A model generated the notes under the pieces. It did no database searches and was not told where the DNA came from. It was given only the letters and a program-made list of their open reading frames with translations. A DNA stretch of 64,000 bases from positions 5,704,001-5,768,000 of the forward strand of contig NC_087107.1 of the NCBI RefSeq assembly GCF_963855985.1. The letters run 5' to 3'. The stretch is from Ostrinia nubilalis (Eukaryota > Arthropoda > Insecta > Lepidoptera > Crambidae). This document shows positions 43,601 to 51,048 of the stretch, one piece after another; the first letter of the stretch is position 1; each line of letters starts with the position of its first letter. Both the position numbers and the translations under genes were made by a program.

Positions 43601-46600
43601 ATTTATCAGCCTCCAATCATTATTCTTAGCCTGATCGTCCGCAAAAAGCGTGTAAAATTGATTTTTAACTATTTTACACATTTTGGGGCTAAATTGTAGA
43701 TTATTGCTGCCAACTGCACTATAAACCAAGTTGCTCGAGTCAAAAATCAACAATTTAATAGTAGCTATAGAAGCAAACAGGTTACTAATAAAATTTTGAA
43801 TTTCCCAAACAGTATCATCGCAAATGAGCCTTGCGGCCAGCGGGGCGCTCTACCGGGGAATGGACCGGGCGTTCTGCGTGAGGATGAAGAGCACGCTAAC
43901 GAAGAGAGGGTGCCACTTCAAGTCCTCAGGATATAGGGTAAGAATTTGCATAAAATAAAACAAGTGAAGTTTTAGCTGAACACCAAAAAATTCCATGAAT
44001 CGCCTTTCTGAACCATTTCTATTTCCTGTGTTGATGACTTATTTGAAAAACTAGTGACTTCACTGATAATTTCAGCTGAAATTTTACTTGTTCTCTAAAG
44101 AAAATAACAATAAGTAAGACTAAACGTGATGATATGATGTTTTATAAAACGTTACCAATATGGGGCTGATCCTTCAAATTGATGAATTACTATCTCCTAA
44201 TTCTTTATCAATTACCAACAACACATTGTTTTTTCAAGAATAATTGTAAATTAATCATGAAAATATCTGTGGACATAATTTCTTCTTATCTAGTATTTGA
44301 GAAATGAATGGTCGCTGAATTTTCATTTTTAATCTAGGTTGGAAGAGGCAAGGAGGGTGAGCCATCAAGATATGGAGAGAGTGGTAACTGGCGGGTGGGT
44401 ATCTTAGAAACGAGTGTTTTACAAAGGAAGCAAAATTATTTATGACCCTTTCCGATAAATCGTGATTTATTTTCAGTTGCATAATGACGCCGATTTGGAG
44501 ATGTTCTACAATCATAATTATTACCATATAAGATTCATGTTAAGCATTTGATATCGCTTTTACGATGTATGAATTTCTGTTTATGACCCTGCGGTCATTT
44601 TCACTGTTATGTTTATAGCAAAATGAATTCGTACGACCTCTTTATACGTGTGAGATCACAAATATTATTGGCTAGAGTTATTGTATTGCAGGGGTGCCGC
44701 AGGGCACAGCCCTGGTCATAATTTTTGCCTTAACTCGGTGTTAGGCAATAAAGTGCGATTATATCTCAAGCGACTTGCGAATTTCTTACTAGGTGCGTAA
44801 AATTGCTCGTAATAGATTGTTTTCGGGGTGTAAATTTTGGTTTTTATTTTATAAGCGTTTTGTGGGCACTTTCCTTAAAATGATTTATAAACTTAGGTAG
44901 GTAGCTCATTTTTTTCTGTACAAAGAATTAATTCACATGAATAGCTAAATGATTTTTAATACATTCATCTAAATTAAAAAAAGTCTTTAGCGAGATATAA
45001 TCCGGAAAATGGATAGGAAAAGTTGCGATTCAGTCCACATAATTTTACTCTACATGAAATAAGGTAGTTTAAGTATAACTCTTGAAATTAAACCCATAAT
45101 TCCCTGCTATCTCCATCTAAATGACTCATACAATTCTCGCGAGTATCGACTGAGCAATTAATACGGTCATTATTACTCCAAAGCGCAGGCGACGCCCGCA
45201 GCGAGCGTTTTATTGGGAAAATTTCGAATTAGCTCATCTTTCATTTGATCTCTGCAGTCGATTACCTTAGAATATATCTACGTGACTTCTGCAGTTTCCA
45301 AACAAACGAATGAGCTTCGCAACTTCATCTTTCTTATATAAAACACGTAGCAGTTTTGCACTAGGTGCGAGAATGATTCGGAAAGTTTTAACGAGATTTT
45401 TTATTACTTCTACTCCAAGGCTGGCTTTGTGTCTTTGGCTTTGACGACGAATAAAATTTAAGGCACGTGCAATGACTTTAGTGGGATCCTCTTTCCTCGA
45501 ATTCTATAATGATTTAGACATTAAATAATAAACAATACAGAAGGAAAAGTCGCGTTTGGACCAGTTACCATTTTGAGAGATTTATTCATTATAACTGTAC
45601 TCGTAGATAATTATGTAGGTAGGAATAATTCATGAATGTTCTTTTTACGAAAATAAGCAGGACATTTTAAGATTTAGACTCAACCTTCTTTCAATGTTTT
45701 AAATACCTTTTTCTTCTTTCCAGGTGGTCCTCATGCTCTGCCGCCTTCGGCCGCAGTACTCCTTTTCACACAGTCGGAAGTCTCCAACAGTCCTTCTCGG
45801 GATGGTGGCTTTAGCCATCGCACTACCACCCCCTTCAGTCCACGAGATCAGGCTGGAGTCGGATATGTTCGTCACCAGGATCAACTTCGACTTCAGGATA
45901 GCGCACTGCGAACCCAGGTATTAGAAACATTAATTACTTGGGGTCATTAGGGGTAGTATTTTTAGACCAATGTTTTTTATTGTTTTGTTATGTTGAAGCA
46001 TTAGAGATGCCACTTAATTTTGAATTACTAATTAGAAACTGTCTACTTACCTTTACCCTAGAAATACTTATAGTAAAATATTGGACAGATACTCAGTTTT
46101 AATCGTGTAAGCAAATTGATACATCTGTATTTTTTATACCAGCAGGGTATCGGAGCTTCTTGGGTATACGGCGGAAGAGCTGACGGGGAAGAATCTGTAC
46201 GCGCTATGCCACGGAGAAGACGCCAACAAACTTAGAAAATGTCACGTAGATTGTAAGTAAAAATTTACGTTTTTTTGTGTGTGAAAATCTAGGTTTTCCC
46301 CAAACACAAATAAGCAACATGAATCACTGACCTGACTTTATCATCAATCGTTTAAACGATCACCAATGAATCGCCCACCCATGACCCAATATCACGTGGT
46401 GAAATCCTTCGCTGCCTAATGTTGCAACGGATATTTGTATTCAGTGTGCACCCTTTAGAAATCCATGTCAAGAGGACTGGCAGCCCAAGGCGCTAGCGAC
46501 ACATTACGAGGAAAATTTATGAGTGCCATGCGTGTTGTTTGTTTCTCACTAGGAGTCTTCGGTGAAACATGTCTGTCTTTACAATCATCTGTTGTAGCTA

Positions 46601-49600
46601 AGCTATATTTTTCAGTCATAGTAGTACTTTTTCAGCATTTGCTTGCTGCAGCTATACCTTCTTAGACAACTTCTGCAGAAAGAAGACACTACTTACATTA
46701 TTTACACATTAAATTGGAAAACCAAGTTTTAGATCATATTATTTCCCAAATTCCTTGAACTTTATATGCATTGTAGACATGAGCCGTAGATTGAAAGTCG
46801 AAATGATTTTCATCTTCGAATAAATAATTTGACATTTCAATCACGCGCCTGGCTTTTAGGTACACGAGTATCGGGAGGAAAATCCCTGTTCAAATAATAT
46901 AATCATAGTCTCGTATACACGGATATTATTACTTTTCCACGCATTCGTCAGTGGAATACAATTTAGGCCTAACGCTATGCGACGGTACCGCGCGAGTTGT
47001 GATTTGAATAATAATTTTTATATCATCATTTTGGTTTCCTTTCCCCAGGCATACGTGGGAAATGTCAGCCTTAATGTCCTTTGAGATAGCTTTGTTAGTA
47101 CTGTCGTGCTTTATGCCTATTTTACTACTTTGTGTGGTTTGCCGAGCCGAGTGTAAATTTAAATGTAGCCATACTATTGTTTCGGGATTTTCGTTCTTAC
47201 TTTTGCACGGAGAGGCATTTGTGGTAGATTCTTAATCTAATAAGATTTCTTAATCTAATAGCATCTAACATTCATTTTCCTTAATCTACAGTTATATAAG
47301 ATAGAGGTATCATCTTCATGATCATGATCAGTGTAAGGCCGTGACGTGATGGCTTCACAAAACTGTTCTCACCACTGCGACTCCATTTAACCCGAATCAT
47401 TGGCCGTAAAACTTTAGATTCTTCAAAAAGCTAAAACAGTCGTTCTATGAATGAACATCTTCTGACGTAACGATCTCTTAGCCAATCAATTCAAATTAAT
47501 CCAAGATGGCGTCAATTCGAACGCCAATCACGACGCGCTTCACGTCATACGGTTTTTCTCCGGTACTTGTCTGTTGATAGCTTTACGAGACCATTACTTA
47601 GCATTGTAAATGTCTATATAGATGCCGGTCAAATGTGGACAATCCGGGTGTAGAATATCAATTGTTTCAATTAACATAAAAGTCCGGGTGTTTGGTAGAA
47701 AGCGGGTAATTTGGTTACAGCGTTATACGCGATTCGCTTGCCTGATTAAGTTATTGACGACATTTTGGGCGTATGTATTCAAATTTGTGCATAATGTGAT
47801 GGTGCTATACGATGATGTTTGGGACTTCCGACAGTGAGGCATTTTTATTGTGTAATGACATTCATGATGGATGACGTGACAAGCTTAAAAATACTAAAAG
47901 TTAGGTACAAACAGCCAAAATTTTAGAATTTAAAGCTTAGTTTTATCCATCTTATCTAGGTACGATTTTATTTCCATTCTTGGCAGTCACACTAGCTAAC
48001 TTATGTATCTGGTCAACTTAAGAAACTGTTTCACTGCTAGGGAAATCAAATCGTAAAGAAATTGCGAGAATCGGTAATCACAAGTATCAACAACACAAGA
48101 TTCTAGCAGACTATTGAAAAAGGGTCTCACTTTTTACAAAAATCAATGGAATAGACAAGGATTTCAATGCCATCGAGACTTTTAAGCATTAGGACGTACC
48201 TATTCATAACGCTGTTAACTCAGTTTTACTTAACGGCTGGCTGTCATCCAAACACATCTACGATAAATAATTAATGACAACAATAAACAATACGAAAACA
48301 AAACCAAAATCCTCCTTTGCACTAATGACTCACGTAGTACAATACACGTGTTCCTCACTTTGTCTTTTGTGCGTAGAATTTATTGAATATAATGATGGTA
48401 CACTCAGGGTCAATAAGTTTTTAATCTTGAATTCTTGCAAAATAGGCATTTAGGTACTTCAAGGGGGTCTTCGTAATTTTACTACAACATACTCTCTCTA
48501 GAGTTCTACACAACCCAATTATTAAAACGACTTTTTATTACCATCCACGTAAACATCCAGTTTAGTGAAATTGTTAATTGAAGTTATTATCATCTAAATC
48601 ATCAGTATTATTTCTTTCTAAACGTTTATTTATTTTCTACTACCATTTTATTACCATTTCAGTCAGTTTCATTATTAATTATAAATTCTTTTAAATCTTT
48701 AAATGTGTAATCTTTATCAATAATTTTTTATGAAAGAAATTAGTTTTAACGTCAATACGTTAACGAGATAGCTTTTTAAAGTTCCAAGTCTATTTTTATT
48801 ATTTTTATTTGCTCTTGATTGTACTGATTGAATTGTATGGTTTGGCCAGTGCCATCATGACCCATTGTCCGAATAACATTAATCCCAAGGTCAGCCGAAG
48901 ACGTTATTGCGATCAGATGCCTAATAGAGACGCCTTCGGTTGGCAACTGTCCTTTTTACTAAGCCACAATAGCAGCACCTATTGTGCAATGAAAGGCTTT
49001 GGTAGCTAAATGCTAACATGTGGTGTATCACGTATTCACGTAGGACGTATTTAAGTAAATAGATTAAAATCGAGGAAATCTGCATTTAGATCACAATCTA
49101 GCCGATTAATGCAAATAAGATGTTCATTATTTGCGTGAAGTTAGTCTTTAACTACGTACATTTGTTTGGTCTGAATTTTTTCTGGTCATCAATGTGATCA
49201 TACTAGAGTATGATCTCTCTCTAGTTCTTGGTAGGGACTTAATTATGATACATACTCTCCACGATCGTCCAACTCTCGTTACTCTTTCATGCTCTTCATT
49301 TCGTATACCCAAAGTACTTATCAAAAGTAGCGACGTAATCCTAACATAAATTTTCCTTGTTCCAGTAATGAACAAAGGCCAGGTCCTGACGCACTACTAC
49401 AGGATAATGAACAAACTGGGCGGCTACACCTGGATGCAGACCTGTGCCACCGTCGTCTGCTCCTCCAAGAACGCGGAGGAGCAGAACATCATCTGCATCA
49501 ACTACGTCATCAGGTAGGCCTTGGATTTTAAACCCTTTAAAACTATTGATTTTGAGTCAAGACATGACACCTTTGTGGAATACAATTGGGCCGTTTTAAA

Positions 49601-51048
49601 AGTCCCTGACATTGGTCCCGAACATTCACAGAATATTAAGGAACTGACACGGTGCATAAACCTTTGTCTTTATGATGCCACAAGTGTTATATCAGAGCTA
49701 TAAAAAGACCGTGGATTTATTTGTATGCCACACCTTGTCATTGCAGTTAGCAATTGATTGATTTTATTTATCATACATTTGCTGCTTGTAACGCGGGTGA
49801 CATCACGCTAATCAATTTCAATAACATGTGTTTCATTGCAGTGGTCGAGAATATCCGAACACTGTGATGGACTGCTGCCAGTTAGAAGAGAGCGTGCAAG
49901 GAGTGAAGAGAGAAGAAACTGTAGGTGATCCTGAAAATGGGCCTCCTGATACGGATAATGCTGGAGGACCGCCGCCTCCTCCCAGACATCAGCAAGAGAG
50001 AACCGAACCCCCGACCAATACAGAGTCCGCTTCTACCGCGCCTGTCCCCACATCGGACGTCACACACCTCACCAGACTAAACGACACACAGCCACTACCT
50101 CTGCACAACAGCACGGAAAGAACCTCCCCGATGCCTGCTAGAAGACTGAAAAAACGAAAACACACGACCGAGGAAGATGAGGAAAGGGATGAGGAGAGAC
50201 GAAAGTCCTCGTCCAACCCAGGCGCAGCTATATCTCCAGCAGAACGGGACATGACCAAAAATAACATAGCAATACCCGAAGGCACGACAGATGCCACCTC
50301 TGTGAGGGATTTAGAAAACGCTATGTCAAAGCATCTGCCGTCTGTGGCGTTGGACGGCAAGGAGATATCACATCGACCGACTGACTTCTCCACTGATGCT
50401 TTGCTGAAACAGCAGCAGCAGAAATCTACGATTCAATGGATCGGCACTCAGAACCATCACTTGAATCATCTAAATAGACAAATACAAGGAAACCACACGT
50501 CGACGCCGGCGTCTGCTTTATTGAGGCAACTGTATGCGAATAGAGAGAGCGTTATCAGAAGCAACTTCCTCGGGGATGGTCGAACTGGCGGCTACTACTC
50601 CAGCGATGGTCAGAGTGGGCCCTTACCAACTCCTCCAGGAAGCGAGGGTTCCAGTTACGGCGAGCAGTTAGGTCATAAAGGCACGGATATAGGTTCTTTA
50701 GCTTACGGCGGATACGCGGACTACCATTCAGCGATGACGCCGCCAGGTTCTGTGTCTCCTAGAGATAAGCAGCAGTATACTTTGTCGTACGATAACAGTG
50801 CTTATTCTGAAGCCTTAAGGCACTCGTATTTAGGTGAGGCGCCGTTGCCGTTGAAGCCCCAGGCGTATTCCGCGGTCCCGGGGGCTTTGGATTACGCGTC
50901 TCCGTTAGACCAGTCCCAGTTTTTCCATCCACCTTCGTCGTTCCATTTGTATCACCCCCAAGCGCATACCGCGCACGCGACCCATTCCCATCAGCCCGTA
51001 GACAAATCCGCGCCTCCTAATACCAACTGGTACTCGGCCGGGTCATAG
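1446..51048 (+). CDS. trh: trachealess, bHLH-PAS transcription factor (ten exons)
   Basis: Joined coding exons: 1446-1669, 20471-20709, 34079-34155, 37576-37665, 41350-41518, 43813-43937, 45724-45917, 46146-46252, 49366-49513, 49842-51048. Together they make 2580 nt, 859 residues plus a TAG stop, with every phase matching. The basic region (residues about 80-93, [13 protein letters not shown]) and helix-loop-helix (to about 133) are followed by PAS-A (about 168-300) and PAS-B (about 345-457). The bHLH text and the PAS block with [20 protein letters not shown] are characteristic of Trachealess/NPAS3. In Drosophila, Trh pairs with Tango (ARNT), binds TACGTG-type sites in the nucleus, and specifies tracheal and salivary-duct fate; in silkworm it is reported in silk gland. 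The C-terminal 400 residues are low-complexity with a basic patch RRLKKRKH (558-565), a likely nuclear signal. The ATG at 1446 is chosen because an in-frame TAG lies just upstream and because MLPYQ matches the insect N-terminus. Isoforms cannot be judged. Confidence 0.96.
1670..1675 (+). other. trh: Putative GC splice donor of trh intron 1
   Basis: The intron would begin GCACGT after ...CCTGG. It keeps the +3 A, +5 G and +6 T of the strong context that GC donors need, and it is the only position that gives the correct phase (2) with exon 2, which starts C-ATC after ccacag. The nearest GT, at 1674 (cac|gtttca), has a poor context and would shift the frame into exon 2. Confidence 0.65.
2311..2460 (+). 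repeat. Dispersed repeat, copy 1 of 3
   Basis: The segment with CCTGATGGTAAGTGATGATC and ACTGGCTATCTTACCTCTAA recurs at 60590-60727 and, more diverged, at 30989-31111, all in the same orientation. Strings of this kind are scattered through lepidopteran genomes. No coding capacity or inverted ends are visible, so I cannot assign a class. Confidence 0.75.
3452..3600. mobile_element. MITE with CTGAGTGTGAGTTT-type ends (copy A)
   Basis: The left end CTGAGTGTGTGTTT and the right end AAACTCACACTCAG are inverted complements. A core with CACTAGTGAGCGCG is shared, inverted, with the shorter copy at 33532-33609. The element is non-coding and about 150 bp. Target duplication is not clear. Confidence 0.7.
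4347..4610. mobile_element. Foldback MITE, TA target site, CAGGGTGTT ends
   Basis: CAGGGTGTTAGGTAAATGGG at the left is answered by its complement at the right end, and nearly the whole 264 bp folds into one hairpin with arms of about 118 bp around an AT-rich loop near 4465-4490. TA lies on both sides (4345-4346 and 4611-4612), as expected for IS630/Tc1/mariner-type transposition. There is no coding capacity. Confidence 0.85.
6849..7488. mobile_element. Possible decayed element with CAGGGTGT ends
   Basis: TA-CAGGGTGT at 6847-6856 and ACACCCTG-TA at 7481-7490 resemble the ends of the 4347-4610 element. The interior arms are not clearly complementary, and another MITE (6997-7181) lies inside. 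It may be a worn copy or a coincidence of short motifs. Confidence 0.35.
6997..7181. mobile_element. MITE with CCCGTATTCACAAA-type ends (copy A)
   Basis: The left end AACACCCGTATATTCATCA and the right end TTTGTGAATACGGGTGTT are inverted relatives, and the interior string AGAGCTCTATTC is also present in the copy at 56187-56330. The left end is damaged by a small insertion. It is non-coding. Confidence 0.7.
8803..8995. mobile_element. MITE with TAGTCCGGT ends
   Basis: The left arm TAGTCCGGTGAAATTAGACA continues through CATGAACCCTGCAATAATTCGCATA. The right end is its reverse complement, with a 4-base difference beside CAGCTG. The arms of about 60 bp flank a short centre containing a CGATCGATCGAT run. 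No coding capacity. Confidence 0.85.
11250..11560. promoter_or_regulatory. GC-richer island in intron 1, possible enhancer
   Basis: Within AT-rich intron this segment has many CpG dinucleotides, few homopolymers and no coherent frame or repeat structure. Such islands in introns of developmental regulators are often conserved cis-regulatory modules. Only composition supports this. Confidence 0.3.
12330..12545. promoter_or_regulatory. GC-richer island in intron 1, possible enhancer
   Basis: The segment is CpG-containing and complex, with CAGTGGCGCCCTCC near 12364 and GGGACCCCGG near 12510, amid AT-rich DNA. No coding exon with splice sites could be built. The regulatory role is a guess from composition. 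Confidence 0.25.
14460..14680. promoter_or_regulatory. Complex-sequence island in intron 1, possible enhancer
   Basis: The non-repetitive stretch contains ACGTCGTG, CCCGGATAAATATG and TGATGTCATTAC strings and lacks the homopolymer runs of its surroundings. It has no coding potential. Compositional evidence only. Confidence 0.25.
16280..16860. promoter_or_regulatory. Largest GC-richer island of intron 1, possible enhancer
   Basis: About 580 bp are markedly richer in CG than the flanks, which produces a chance open frame (16383-16736) with no family resemblance and no splice signals. A B-box-like ATTCGATTCCC at about 16767 lacks an upstream A box. Conserved non-coding DNA is the best guess. 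Confidence 0.3.
17095..17400. promoter_or_regulatory. GC-richer island in intron 1, possible enhancer
   Basis: The segment is mixed in composition with several CpG and CCGG sites (for example CCCGGTTCTGG near 17258) between AT-rich stretches. No exon or repeat could be recognised in it. Confidence 0.25.
19440..19605 (-). repeat. LINE/SINE-type 3' tail with (TTTTGA)n
   Basis: The sequence ends in a short tandem array of GATTTT units at 19576-19600, preceded by AATAAAG and by a block containing TCGAAGCGCTGGTAGGGC. Short hexamer tails and this block are usual at ends of lepidopteran retroelements. Orientation and family are uncertain. Short AATATGACATGA strings recur on both sides (19390-19430, 19611-19630). 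Confidence 0.45.
20471..20709 (+). CDS. trh: trh exon 2: bHLH domain
   Basis: The acceptor is tttgtccacag, and the first base completes Gly75. It encodes residues 76-154: [18 protein letters not shown] (basic region), [18 protein letters not shown], then [20 protein letters not shown] (loop and helix 2) and GHGDPPW. The donor is AAAG|gtaatt, phase 1. This block is nearly invariant among Trh/NPAS1/NPAS3 proteins and gives the firmest identification. The recognition residues of the basic region are intact. Confidence 0.97.
21121..21386 (+). repeat. 85-bp direct duplication, 180 bp apart
   Basis: CATAAATAGG...GAAGTGCCTCCCCGC...CGCGTAAAACTATGCAAAAT...GACTAGGTT occurs at 21121-21205 and again at 21301-21386 with few differences. 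The intervening 95 bp is not obviously duplicated, though both copies are preceded by a similar TAATTC string. It is non-coding and unusually GC-rich for the intron. Confidence 0.85.
22526..22662. mobile_element. MITE with AAGCCTnATTCnCACTAGT-type ends
   Basis: The left end AAGCCTAATTCACACTAGT and the right end ACTAGTGCGAACAAGGCTT are imperfect complements. The element is about 137 bp, non-coding, with partly complementary interior arms. Confidence 0.65.
23150..23370. promoter_or_regulatory. Complex-sequence island in intron 2, possible enhancer
   Basis: The segment is richer in GC and lacks A/T runs, which leaves a 122-codon minus-strand frame (23103-23471) open by chance. That frame shows no family resemblance, and no splice sites link it to trh. 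Conserved non-coding sequence is possible. Confidence 0.25.
24326..25431. mobile_element. 1.1-kb palindromic transposon, TA target site
   Basis: The ends are CAGTGTGAGTCACGTTAAAG (left) and its complement (right), flanked by TA on both sides (24324-24325 and 25432-25433). Arms 24326-24790 and 24970-25431 are inverted copies of one another along about 460 bp with scattered differences. The centre is a 180-bp spacer. The TA duplication and CAGTG ends suggest a Tc1/mariner-type non-autonomous element. No transposase frame is visible; the arms are very AT-rich. Confidence 0.88.
27480..27850. promoter_or_regulatory. GC-richer island in intron 2, possible enhancer
   Basis: A CpG-containing complex stretch holds one TACGTG (27684-27689), the type of site bound by Trh/Tango dimers. 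Two overlapping chance frames of 73-80 codons run through it without family resemblance. Composition is the only real support. Confidence 0.3.
28395..28411 (-). promoter_or_regulatory. CTCF-like palindromic site
   Basis: GCGCCCCCTGGGGGCGC reads on the minus strand as CCCCCAGGGGGCGC, which contains the AGGGGGCGC core of the CTCF motif. It is also an almost perfect palindrome with 8-base arms, which would let the site read similarly both ways. Such a GC block stands out in AT-rich intron. Binding is not demonstrated. Confidence 0.4.
28678..29131 (+). repeat. Tandem duplication of about 225 bp
   Basis: Unit 1 (28678-28899) and unit 2 (28900-29131) share TTTGTCATAAACCTAAATAA, TTTGTAACGGGAAATATTTA, CATGCTTTTCCTGAAGACGA, AACTGGTAAAC-type strings and TACAGTGCTTCAAA in the same order. 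They abut directly. Differences are spread through the unit, so the duplication is not recent. Non-coding. Confidence 0.88.
30989..31111 (+). repeat. Dispersed repeat, copy 3 of 3 (diverged)
   Basis: The strings TGATGGTAAAGTCAG, GAAAGCGAGCTTCACCCG and AACTGGCTATC align in order with the copies at 2311-2460 and 60590-60727, with a missing left part. Confidence 0.65.
32025..32167. mobile_element. MITE with AGGCTGGGTTGCACCA ends
   Basis: The left end AGGCTGAGTTGCACCA and the right end TGGTGCAACCCAGCCT are complements with one mismatch. The complementarity continues inward through CAACTTTGA. About 143 bp, non-coding. Short elements with these ends are widespread in Lepidoptera. Confidence 0.8.
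33532..33609. mobile_element. MITE with CTGAGTGTGAGTTT-type ends (copy B)
   Basis: ACTGAGTGTGAGTTT at the left is answered by AAAACTCACACTAGG at the right. The core AAACGCGCTCACTAGTGAG is the inverted match of the core in copy A at 3452-3600. At 78 bp it is about half the length of copy A. Confidence 0.7.
34079..34155 (+). CDS. trh: trh exon 3: linker and PAS-A start
   Basis: This 77-nt exon has acceptor tttgttccag and donor CTCCAG|gtatac. It encodes residues 155-180: [20 protein letters not shown] then [19 protein letters not shown] is the conserved lead into PAS-A. It is too short to be seen as an open frame alone, but both phases fit (1 in, 0 out). Confidence 0.95.
34356..34545. mobile_element. 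MITE with CAGGCGCGGATCCA ends
   Basis: A perfect 14-bp inverted end pair, CAGGCGCGGATCCA and TGGATCCGCGCCTG, encloses 162 bp of non-coding sequence including GGGCATGCCCACAACC. The ends resemble hAT-type termini seen in many animals, but no clear 8-bp target duplication is visible. Confidence 0.8.
34553..34681. mobile_element. MITE with TCAGCGTCAAATAGTTCG ends (copy A)
   Basis: The left end TCAGCGTCAAATAGTTCG and the right end CGAACTATTTGACGCTGA are perfect 18-bp complements, and the complementarity continues through GTGACACC with a small insertion on the left. The interior has AAGGTTGTGTTGTCAACTT, shared with the copy at 37714-37814. It lies 7 bp from the preceding element. Confidence 0.88.
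35900..36192. mobile_element. hAT-like MITE, CAGTGTTTTTCAACCT ends
   Basis: The left end CAGATGTTTTTCAACCTTTT and the right end, read inverted, CAGTGTTTTTCAACCTGTGG are related. Next to both ends lie runs of GCGACCCCCC. CAGTGTTTTTCAACC followed by a GGGTCGCGACCC block is typical of hAT-family non-autonomous elements. The 8-base flanks do not match, so the target duplication is lost or was misjudged. Confidence 0.75.
37576..37665 (+). CDS. trh: trh exon 4: PAS-A core
   Basis: Acceptor ttgtccacag, donor TCACAA|gtaagt. It encodes residues 181-210 as exactly 30 codons: [20 protein letters not shown] then [10 protein letters not shown], the beta-strand and helix segment typical of PAS-A in Trh. 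A 90-nt phase 0-0 exon could be skipped without a frameshift, but loss would destroy the PAS fold. Confidence 0.96.
37714..37814. mobile_element. MITE with GTCAnnGnCAAATAGTTCG ends (copy B)
   Basis: CAAATAGTTCGTGACACCCAA at left and AACTTTTGACGCTG at right match copy A at 34553-34681, as does AAGGTTGTGTTGTCAACTT inside. The right end is truncated by an internal deletion of the ATAGTTCG part. Confidence 0.75.
37850..38030 (-). mobile_element. tRNA-derived SINE head
   Basis: On the minus strand TAGCCGAAAGG fits the pol III A box TRGYNNARNNG, and GGTTCAAACCC, 53 bases further, fits the B box GGTTCRANNCC. The sequence between does not fold as a good tRNA, which points to a SINE rather than a tRNA gene. 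The body downstream of the B box (to about 37850) is not recognised, and its tail is unclear. Confidence 0.65.
39130..39260. promoter_or_regulatory. GC-rich block in intron 4
   Basis: About 130 bp with G-runs and GCGCGCGC (39241-39248) sits in AT-rich intron. No Inr/DPE pair or first exon could be assigned, so an internal promoter or enhancer are both possible. It runs into a C/A-rich stretch at 39275-39400 that resembles a degraded CA microsatellite. Confidence 0.25.
41350..41518 (+). CDS. trh: trh exon 5: PAS-A continuation and Gly/Ser insert
   Basis: Acceptor atcccccag, donor CCTGATG|gtaagt, phase 1. It encodes residues 211-266: [20 protein letters not shown] followed by AEQLGLSL and then a variable [19 protein letters not shown] insert ending HGTNNPD. 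The insert lies where Drosophila Trh has a much longer Gly/Ser run; it is shorter here. Confidence 0.96.
41687..41742. repeat. Short near-perfect hairpin
   Basis: ACGACTGTTAAACAAATGG...TTTATTTCCATTTTAAACAGTCGT folds with arms of about 25 nt around the 6-base loop GACATG and one bulge. It lies 168 nt downstream of exon 5, in the transcribed strand. It may be a tiny MITE remnant or an intronic RNA hairpin. Confidence 0.6.
42020..42300. promoter_or_regulatory. GC-richer island in intron 5, possible enhancer
   Basis: This complex, CpG-containing stretch has AGACGCCGCCATTG, TTTGGCGCCACTGCG and GGGCGCTGCCAGGG blocks and neither coding frame nor repeat structure. Compositional support only. Confidence 0.3.
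43813..43937 (+). CDS. trh: trh exon 6: conserved PAS spacer
   Basis: Acceptor ttcccaaacag, donor TATAGG|gtaaga, phase 0 out. It encodes residues 267-308: [20 protein letters not shown] then [20 protein letters not shown] and YR. The second half is almost invariant in Trh/NPAS3 and confirms the orthology. Confidence 0.96.
43938..45723 (+). other. trh intron 6 (1.8 kb)
   Basis: AT-rich. The only suggestive string is a possible reverse-transcriptase motif remnant at 44690-44741. No other feature is supported. Confidence 0.75.
44690..44741 (+). mobile_element. Possible LINE reverse-transcriptase scrap
   Basis: One frame reads [14 protein letters not shown], similar to the GVPQGS-L motif of non-LTR reverse transcriptases. 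The reading is lost immediately on both sides. It could be a tiny remnant of a jockey-like element or chance. Confidence 0.25.
45724..45917 (+). CDS. trh: trh exon 7: PAS-B start
   Basis: Acceptor ttctttccag, donor CCCAG|gtatta, phase 2 out. It encodes residues 309-372, beginning [20 protein letters not shown] and including [20 protein letters not shown] and [20 protein letters not shown]. The latter opens PAS-B. Residue 373 (Arg) is split across the junction. Confidence 0.96.
45918..46145 (+). other. trh intron 7 with tandem acceptor
   Basis: A 228-nt GT-AG intron, the shortest in the gene. It ends ...accagcag, giving two acceptors three bases apart (46142 and 46145). The second gives the family sequence EPRVS; the first would insert one serine (EPSRVS). 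Confidence 0.85.
46146..46252 (+). CDS. trh: trh exon 8: PAS-B middle
   Basis: It encodes residues 373-408: [21 protein letters not shown] and [15 protein letters not shown], the central helices of PAS-B. The donor is GATT|gtaagt, phase 1. The start is set by the downstream CAG of the NAGNAG acceptor. Confidence 0.95.
46253..49365 (+). other. trh intron 8 (3.1 kb)
   Basis: AT-rich intron with one complex island near 47400-47600. No repeat or exon is recognisable elsewhere in it. Confidence 0.75.
47400..47600. promoter_or_regulatory. Complex-sequence island in intron 8, possible enhancer
   Basis: The segment includes AGCCAATCAATTCAAATTAA, CCAAGATGGCGTC and CGCCAATCACGACGCGC strings. CAAGATGGC resembles a Pho/YY1 core, and ATCAATTCAAATTAA could hold homeodomain sites. 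Non-coding; compositional support only. Confidence 0.3.
49366..49513 (+). CDS. trh: trh exon 9: PAS-B end
   Basis: Acceptor cttgttccag, donor ATCAG|gtaggc, phase 2 out. It encodes residues 409-457: [39 protein letters not shown] and [10 protein letters not shown], the closing beta-strands of PAS-B with the GGYTWMQT signature. Confidence 0.97.
49514..49841 (+). other. trh intron 9
   Basis: A 328-nt GT-AG intron between the last two exons, ending tttcattgcag. It has a chance open frame but no feature of note. Confidence 0.85.
49842..51048 (+). CDS. trh: trh exon 10: C-terminal regulatory region
   Basis: It encodes residues 458-859 and the TAG stop. It begins [18 protein letters not shown], the family's post-PAS segment. 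Then come a Pro run (500-505), a basic patch RRLKKRKH (558-565) followed by acidic/basic [12 protein letters not shown], a Gln run (648-651), [19 protein letters not shown] (699-717), two TPPGS motifs (721-725, 757-761) suitable for proline-directed kinases, and a His-rich tail. This is the expected transactivation region. Drosophila Trh is reported to be phosphorylated by PKB/Akt in its C-terminal part to permit nuclear entry; a strict RxRxxS/T site is not present in the basic patch here. Confidence 0.95.

Larger units (their letters stand above)
41519..43812 (+). other. trh intron 5 (2.3 kb)
   Basis: It contains a short hairpin (41687-41742) and a GC-richer island (42020-42300). No other feature can be supported. 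Confidence 0.75.

Noticed and set aside
49989..50393. 134-codon frame antisense to trh exon 10
   Set aside because: A shadow of the trh coding frame; the sense frame is clearly the conserved one.
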